A stretch of 64,000 bases of DNA, taken from Lichenostomus cassidix (Eukaryota > Chordata > Aves > Passeriformes > Meliphagidae). The notes beneath the pieces were generated by a model that saw only the letters and a program-made list of their open reading frames with translations, ran no database searches and was not told the origin of the DNA. Positions 57,581-64,000 of the stretch are shown here, piece by piece (within the stretch, counting starts at the first letter, position 1; the number at the start of each line of letters is the position of its first letter). The stretch spans positions 3,162,001 through 3,226,000 of the forward strand of contig VLJF02000046.1 in NCBI GenBank assembly GCA_008360975.2, written 5' to 3'. The position numbers and the translations under genes were made by a program.

Positions 57581-59323
57581 GCAGGAGATGGGAGAATCCC
57601 CCAAGTCTAGCTCCATGCCCAGTCCCACAGGGATTTCCTCAGGGGCTGCATGGCTGTAGGGCTGAGCCTGGCAGTGCTGGACATGCTGCCCATTGCCAAG
57701 GAGGAGTGACAGAGCTCCGGACAGATCTGCAGCCACAGCAGGTGAGCTGGGGGCTGGGGGGACATTGTGGCACCCATGGGACAGCTTGGCATCACTGGGG
57801 CCAGTCTGACAGCCACTGGACAGCCTGGCACCCAAAAGGACGGCCGTGCATCCATCAGGACAGTCTGGCAGTATGGGGACATTGTGACAGCTATGGGGCA
57901 GCCTTGCATCTATCAGGACAGCCTGGCACCCATGAGGACTGTGTGACATCCCTGGGGACAGCCTGGCGTCCATCAGGACAACCTGGCAGCCACTGGGACA
58001 GCCTGGCACCCATGAGGACAGCGTGGCATCCACTGGGACAGCCTGAAACCCATGGGGACATTCTGACATCCCTGGACACAGCCTGTCATCCCTGGGGACT
58101 GTCTGACATCCCTGGTGACACCCTGCCAGCCACCTCTGCCTCCTGTCCCACGCAGCTCCGAGGTGCTGGCGGTCGCTGTGGCAGGGGTCCCACAGTGTGG
58201 GGACATGGGTGATGGTGGTGTCACCCCGGCTGTGTCCCCACAGAAGCTCCAGCACTTGTGCGACTTCCCCGACATCACTGCCATCAGCAGCCCAGAGGAG
58301 AACCAGCTCCTCACCCTCCCCACGGCAGACAGCTCGGTGCTGGTGAGCTGATGGGGTTTGGGGACTCCAGGGGACTCGGGGGACATGGGGCTGTCCCAAC
58401 GCCTGGCACAGGACAGGGAGTTCCCCACGCTGCAGGAGGCTCATTCCTTCCTGGCTCTCCTCGATGGCCACTCCCGGCTGAGGGAGGATGCCCAGCACTC
58501 CTTCTGCAGGGAGGTGACCTCTCCCGGCTCCTGGGGGACGTGGCAAACCAGTGCCATGGGGCCATCAGGGGGTGCCAGGACCCCTGAGCAGCCCCGAGCC
58601 GGAGGTGACAGGGGAAGGGAGGTGACAGAATCACCCCGGGAGGGGCAGGTCCCCATCCCACCCCCTGGGCACCGCGGGACCTGCGGGGCGTGGGGACACC
58701 GTGGTGAGGGATGGGCACAGGGGGTGGGCAAAGGGGTGACCATTGTGTCCCTGAGGGTGACCAGGGCCATCCCTGACCTTGGCAGCGCCGAGTTCGCTGT
58801 GACCAAGCTGGAGGTGGCCGGAGGTGCCCAGGGGTTGTCCCTGCTGTGCCACAGCCCCCAGGCCTTGGACAGTTCCCTGCTGAGCGTCTGTGTTCAGGTG
58901 AGACCCCCACGGCACCCCTGGGGGGTTTGGGGTAGCTCGGACCTCACAGGGCCCTGTCCCCATTAAGGAAACACAGCCCTGGCACCCGCGGGGACAGTGC
59001 CATAGGGACAGTGCCATGGGGACAGTGCCATGGGGACAGGCACAGCCCTGGGGCTGCTGTGGGCACCCGTGGGGCAGGAGGGGTTTGGGGGCTCCCAGGG
59101 GGTCCCTGCCCTGCTGAGCCCTGCAGTCACTCCACAGTTACACTCCAGCCAGGATTCCAAGCAGTGCCAGATCTGCCAGGACAAGGACAGACACTTGTGG
59201 CTGTCTGGGGTGGCATGGAGGTTCTGCAGCCTGTGGGAGCTGCTGGGCACCTCTGGGCACTGGGGGCTGCAAACAGAGGGGGCCAAATGTGCCTGGAGGC
59301 CACCTGTCCATCCTGCCCCAAAG
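57580..59323 (+). pseudogene. JAK3: JAK3-like tyrosine kinase, FERM/SH2 exons, decayed
   Basis: Unprocessed remnant with exon borders. Piece A, about 57,615-57,740: HAQSHRDFLRG and LAVLDMLPIAKEE, then an in-frame TGA at 57,707. Exon 58,244-58,342: KLQHLCDFPDI, exactly 33 codons with AG/GT borders. Exon 58,412-58,571: EFPTLQEAHSFLALLDGH, then a 1-nt loss near 58,521-58,527 before the VANQCHGAI part. Exon 58,786-58,897: EFAVTKLEV to LLSVCVQ, the start of the SH2 domain, with GTGAG. Exon 59,138-59,323: SLWELLGTSGHWGL. These follow the order of JAK3 FERM-SH2. No pseudokinase or kinase exons follow in the window. TYK2 or another JAK is possible but fits less well. Stop and frameshift make it a pseudogene. 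Confidence 0.75.
57755..58120. repeat. About 20-bp minisatellite in a JAK3-like intron
   Basis: Around 18 variant units of ggacagcctggcacccatga. It explains the 435-residue antisense frame at 57,239-58,546, which is rich in C, P and G. Confidence 0.85.
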
Positions 59324-59339
59324 GTGACACTGGGGGACA

Positions 59340-59700
59340 TTCCAGAGAGGGGCTGTGAGGTCACAGACCAGCTGTGATGTCCCAGAAAGGCTGTGTGATG
59401 TCCCACAGGGAGCTGTGTCATAGCAGCACCACTGTGGCTGTGTCATAGAGCCACAAAGCGGCTGTGATGTCAGAAAGGGAGGGTGTGACATCACAGAATG
59501 GGTCATGAGAGGTCACAGAGAGGACATGACATCACAGAGTGTGTTATCTGAGGTTGTCGAGCATCTACAACATCGTAGAGGTGACTGTGACATCCCAGGG
59601 AAGACTGTGACATTGAGGTGGCTGTGTGGCATCACAGGGTGTCTTTATGACATCACAGAGCAGGCTGTGTGACATCACAGGGGGCTGTGTAGGGTCACTG
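59340..59700. repeat. Minisatellite with tgtgacatcacag words
   Basis: Diverged units of about 20 bp, related to the array at 7,621-7,850. Confidence 0.75.
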
Positions 59701-59985
59701 GGGAGGTCACTCCACCCCAACCCCCTCTCACAGTCCCTCCCCAGAGAAGTTCCCCATCCTGCCTCTGCACAGTGGAGTCCCCTGTCCCCCCGGGTCCCTT
59801 TTCCCCCCAGTGCTGTAGCCTTTCCCAGAGGATGTTCCACAAATAAACCCCCAGAGCCAAACACGGGGACAAGGGGGCTGGGGCTGTGTGACCAGGGAGG
59901 ACATCAAGGACGTGGATTCTCCAGGTCACTGTGGCCTGGTTTGTGTTCCCCAGGGCAGGAAAGATGTCTGGCAGCTGCAGCAGGG
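59701..59985. other. No feature recognised
   Basis: No gene or repeat recognised. Confidence 0.3.
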
Positions 59986-60240
59986 TCAGTGAAGAGCCTC
60001 CAAGGTGGGGCTGGAGCCCTTTGGCTGTGAGGAGAGGCTGAGGGAGCTGGGCTTGTCCAGCCCAGAGAAGGGAAGGCTGAGGAGCTCCTCATGCCAGCCT
60101 GGCAGTGCCAGCGAGGAGGTGATGGAGAACACAGAGCCAGGCTCTTCACCAGGGTGCTGGTGGGAGACAAAAGACAATGGGTGGGAGGGGAAAGAGGGGA
60201 GGTTCAGCCAGGAAGGAGGAGACAGAATGAGTCAGGCTGG
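59986..60240 (+). mobile_element. CR1 LINE fragment
   Basis: The plus frame FGCEERLRELGLSSPEKGRL is the CR1 ORF2 C-terminal word. The rest is diverged. Confidence 0.75.
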
Positions 60241-60744
60241 TTTCAGCATTTCCTCAACACAAAAGGCAGCCTGACTTCCCTTCTCCATCCACCACTGACA
60301 GCCTTGCAAATAGGATATTGACTGAGGTCTTTTAACCCCAGTCCAGGAAGGCGTTAAAAGATACAAGAGGTTAAAAGATCATGATACAACATCTTAAATG
60401 TGTTTATATCTACCATAGAATCATCTTGGTGTAAAATTGCTTTTCTACAGAAATCCCTTGTGAGTGGTGGACTTATTGGAGGCTACTGGGACATCGCACA
60501 GAGCTGAGGGAAGAGCTGTGATGGTTATTAAATTGTATCCTGTTCAACGTTTGTCCATTGGCCATGAAGGGAAACTTTCTGTGCCTCTGAGTCTCACCAG
60601 TTCCTGACCCCAAAGGACACAAACCTGATCACTTGTGGTTCCCACTCCAGTGGTTGCACTTGCACCTCCCTCCATCCCCAGAGCAGAGCTCCCTTGTCCC
60701 ACAAAGTCCCTGGCAATGGAGGGATGAAGCAAACAGGACAGGCT
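60241..60744. other. No feature recognised
   Basis: AT-richer sequence with no recognised gene. Confidence 0.3.
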
Positions 60745-61045
60745 GTGGGGATCAGGGCCAGGGCACGGCCAGGGATTTGGTGTGGTTGTGACCCCAGGGC
60801 AGGACGCTGCCCTTGGCCTTGCTGAACCTCATCCAATTGTCCTGGGCCCATGGCTGCAGCCTGTCCAGATCCCTCTGCAGAGCTTCCTGCCCTCCAGCAC
60901 AGCCACACTCCCACCCAGCTTGGGGTCACCTGGCAACTGACTGAGGGTGCCCTCGGTGCCTCATCCAGATCAGCAATAAAGAGATTTAACTGAAGTGGCC
61001 CCAATCCTGAGCCCTGGGGACACCCCTGGATGTGACTCCATTGCC
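60745..61045 (-). mobile_element. CR1 LINE fragment, reverse transcriptase region
   Basis: Minus strand reads a shifted CR1 ORF2: FIADLDEAP and the downstream LDEVQQGQGQRPALG out-of-frame words. Opposite strand to the fragment at 59,986. Confidence 0.75.
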
Positions 61046-61073
61046 CAGCACTCCTTGGGCTGGACTTCTCTCT

Positions 61074-62665
61074 TTTATGGAGCTCTGCATTCCCTTGCCA
61101 CTGTTTGCTGCCAATAGATGAACATCCCTCTGTGTCTCAGGCAGCTCCTTCTCCAAGGAAAGCAGCTGGGAGTTTGTGCCAAGGAGCTGAAAGCTGCAGG
61201 TGCAGCCTGGAGTGGAGGAAGCTGAGATTTGCACAAGGCTGCTCTGAGTCCCAGGGCTTGGAGGAGGGAAATGGTGAGGAGGGGGTTAGGGAAAGAGTCT
61301 GATTGATTGTCAGCCATAAAGGGTCTTGATTTTCATATCTGTTCAGACTGCATTAGAAGATGCTAGGGGTCGATATCAATTGGAGATTACAAATATCAAT
61401 CTATAAATAGGAAAAGAAAACTGAACAGGGCAAAACAATTCTCTCAACATTGTTTTAAATACAGTATATTCACTGCCAATAGACTTCTGAAACCTGTATA
61501 ATTAACCACAAAACAATTGAAAACTTAAATTATTCCCAGGAGCTTGTCTGGTTAGGGTGTTTTGAAATGTTAATGAGCCTTTGGCACTGAATTCCTGAAG
61601 TGAAGAGCTGAAGGCTGAAAAAGCCTCTGGAGAAGTAAAATACTTCAGCAACCTCCAAGTTGCTGAGGATGTCAGCAGCCCCCACTGAGGCCATCCCTGC
61701 CAAGAGACCATGGGGGCAATGAGCAGCCAAGGAGAGCATCCCTGGGGCTGGGGAAGCAGAACTCAGAGGCACCAGTGGCTCCAGGTGGGAAATGGACTCT
61801 GCAATGTGGCTGTGAAAGCCCTGCCTGGGCTTGGCCAAGCAGGACAGCCAAGGCCTGACCCCCATGCCCTGGCAATGGGGATCGGTGGCCTCACAGGATG
61901 CTCGTGGCTCTCCCGGAGCAGTGGGATGTGGGGTGTGGGATGGTGAGGGCAGGAGAGCAGCAGGAGCCCTGCAAAGCTCTGTGGGCTGGGGGAGGAGGCC
62001 ACAAGCCCTGGGGCTGGAAGGAACTGGTGTCTTCTCATGGGCCTCAGTGGCAGGGACAGCAGCCACAGCCAGGGGACACAAATGTCATTGCTGCTGGCAG
62101 GGGGTGGTCCCAGCCCCCCCAAGGCCTTTGGTCACCCCAGTGCAGCTCTCCTCCCCTGGCCTAGGCCTGTGCTGCTTCCCTTGCAGACTTTACCCACTGC
62201 CCCATTTCCCCACCTCCCTCTGACCCTGGGAGCTCCCAAAGCTTTCCTCATGTCCCTCTGTCCTCCCTTGTTGGTGCTTCAGACAAAAAGCTGTGTTTGG
62301 CTGAGGAATGGCCAATTCCTGTGGGATTCCCAACTCCTGCCTTCTTCCCACACCCTGCTAAAGCTCCTGTGGCACCCAAGCTGTCCCAGGCACAGCCTTG
62401 CTGGAATCTGCTCCTTCTCTCCATCTCCCAGCACTGAAATCCATGTCCCATCTGCAGCCCTGCAGAGCAGCCCAGCCCTGTCTGGCCCTGCAGCAGGAAC
62501 TGGAGGCACTGGAGGTCAGGGACAGCGACTCTGGCTCTGGAATGCTCAGGAGATGCTCAGCTCAGGCAGCTCCTGGTGCCCCAGGGCCAGCCCTGCTGCC
62601 CAGGACAGCAGCAGAGAGTTGCCCCAGGGCTCCTCAGGCAGCTCCTGGTGCCCCAGGGACACAAT
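61074..62665. other. Arm sequence, no gene recognised
   Basis: Mirror of 55,211-56,794. The 338-residue frame starting at 62,037 runs through unrelated arm sequence, CR1 and LTR and is not a gene. Confidence 0.35.
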
Positions 62666-62821
62666 CACAGAATCACAGGATAAAACAGGTTGGAAAAGAC
62701 CTTTGAGACCATCAAGTCCAACCTGTGACCTTACACCAGCTTGTCACTCAGACCATGGCACTGAGTGCCACATCCAATCTTTCCTTAACCAGCTCCAGGA
62801 GTCACAGAATCTGCAGGAAAA
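62666..62821 (-). mobile_element. CR1 LINE 3' end
   Basis: Mirror of 55,065-55,210: ggttggaaaagacctttgag and the following tail words. Confidence 0.85.
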
Positions 62822-63453
62822 AAATACAAAAACCCTCCAACAACATTTTAATGTTAGAGAGTCATGGCATTACTTTATTATCTGGCCAGGATGTTGTTCT
62901 GGCCAGGATGTACCACAGAAATCATCTCATCCACACACAGCCTGGGTGTGCAGAGAGAATCATTCCATGATACACAGCTTTTACTCGATTTTTCAGATAT
63001 TTTATACAGTAAAAATACATAGGAAAGCATTGGGTCAGTGTTCATTGGTCTAAAGTTGAGCAAACTCACAGTATTCAGTTTTCTGTTGGATCCGAATTTC
63101 TTTGCCTCTGATGCTAATTAGATTCTTCATTCTTCAGTTTTTCTCATCAGTCCTTTTTCCAGGCCAGGATGTCTTCAGCCCTGCTGGAGGTGCTCTGGGG
63201 TAGCTGTTTGTGATATCCACCATGTCCTGTTGATAACCACAATGTCCCAGAGGATGTTCTGTTCATAGTCTTTATCTCTCTGGTTATCTCTGGGGTCACT
63301 CCCAATCTGTTGATATGCTGAGTCCACCAGACCTCATCTGGTAGAACAATGTCCTGAAAGAAACCTAAAATTCCTTTTCTCGGGGTAAAGACAAACAAAA
63401 CCTTTGACTAAAGTTATACAAAATGTTTAACCTGATATGTATTTCAACAACAC
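62822..63453 (-). mobile_element. Solo ERV LTR, copy 3
   Basis: Minus orientation, closely matching copies 1 and 2, with TATA and AATAAA at equivalent places. Like copy 2 it is followed by CR1, not by an ERV interior. Confidence 0.85.
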
Positions 63454-63670
63454 CAAAGAGCCCCTGGGCACACAGTGACATCAGTGACCAGCACAGGTGA
63501 CAATTGCAGCAGAATGGATTGCTGCACAGGTCACTGAGGGGACAGAGTGACGTCATCAGAGTAATGTCTTCAGAGTGACATCAGTGACGTCATCAGAGTG
63601 ACATCATCAGCCATCAGCACGGGTGACAATTGCAGTGGAACAGATTGCTGTAGGTCACTGAGAGGGGACA
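63454..63670. promoter_or_regulatory. CRE-rich segment beside LTR copy 3
   Basis: Two TGACGTCA palindromes (63,548-63,555 and 63,585-63,592) as in copy 1. Confidence 0.4.
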
Positions 63671-64000
63671 GGGTGACATCAGGGTAGCATCAGGTGGCAT
63701 CAAAATGGCACCAAAGTGGGGGAAAACAGTGTTAAAGTGACAAAAAATGGCACCAAATGGCATCAAAATGGCATCAAATAGCATTGAAGTGACACCAAAT
63801 GGCAGCAAATGGCACTAAATGGCAGTAAATGACACCAGAGTGACACTAAATGGTACCAAAGTGGCACAAAATGGCAACAAATGGCTCTAAATGGCGTTAA
63901 AGTGACACTAGATGGCACCAGATGGAGCCAAAGTGACACTAAATGGCACCGAAGTGACACCAAATGGCACCTGAGTGACACCAAATGGCACTAAATGACA
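63670..64000. repeat. Satellite A, copy 4 (runs off the window)
   Basis: Same orientation as copy 1, cut by the window end. Confidence 0.9.

Larger units (their letters stand above)
61074..64000. repeat. Right arm of second inverted repeat (partner 53,869-56,795)
   Basis: Reverse complement of the left arm with small indels, for example an extra gaatcaca unit near 62,668 and a different region at 62,570-62,650. It continues beyond the window. Confidence 0.85.

Noticed and set aside
57239..58546. 435-residue minus-strand frame
   Set aside because: Antisense to JAK3-like exons and a 20-bp minisatellite. Its repeats follow the minisatellite period.
62037..63053. 338-residue frame in the right arm
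   Set aside because: It runs through arm sequence, a CR1 tail and an LTR in turn. No coherent protein.

Overview
The window looks like a piece of a songbird (passerine) genome, most likely a repeat-rich, ampliconic region such as the W chromosome or an unplaced microchromosomal scaffold. The grounds are CR1 LINE fragments, several avian-type ERV LTRs, an OR14-like olfactory receptor, and PIM1-like and PAK3-like kinase pieces (families known to be expanded and fast-evolving in zebra finch). The chromosome itself cannot be told from the sequence. Two 500-base N gaps (13,790-14,289 and 31,022-31,521) show it is a scaffold.

Layout. 1-6.4 kb: a segment also present at 43.7 kb, a truncated class I ERV on the minus strand (integrase remnant, a leader with an unusual array of tRNA T-arm-like hairpins, a tRNA-Arg-type primer binding site, LTR), then two satellites in series. 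6.4-13.8 kb: an LTR, a 21-bp minisatellite, a tandem LTR-env-LTR-env-LTR block, a CR1 fragment and the first gap. 14.3-21.1 kb: left arm of a large inverted repeat (satellites plus two divergent LTRs). 21.1-46.4 kb: the spacer, with one apparently intact PIM1-like kinase (24.6-26.5 kb), two broken PIM copies, one PAK3-like exon, a 2.2-kb array of a 37-bp satellite and an OR pseudogene. 46.4-53.3 kb: right arm. 53.9-64.0 kb: a second inverted repeat flanking decayed exons of a JAK3-like gene.

Only the PIM1-like kinase looks able to make a full catalytic domain. The OR is broken by one 5-bp tandem duplication. The JAK3-like, PAK3-like and other PIM pieces are pseudogenes. Most long reading frames here are satellite or minisatellite sequence that happens to lack stop codons. 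One LTR+satellite module occurs at 1.8, 54.4 and 62.8 kb (and, without its LTR, at 14.3 kb) in both orientations and ties the two inverted repeats together. The most unusual element is the T-arm-like hairpin array at 1,165-1,530. All family assignments are from reading translations and motifs, not from database searches.
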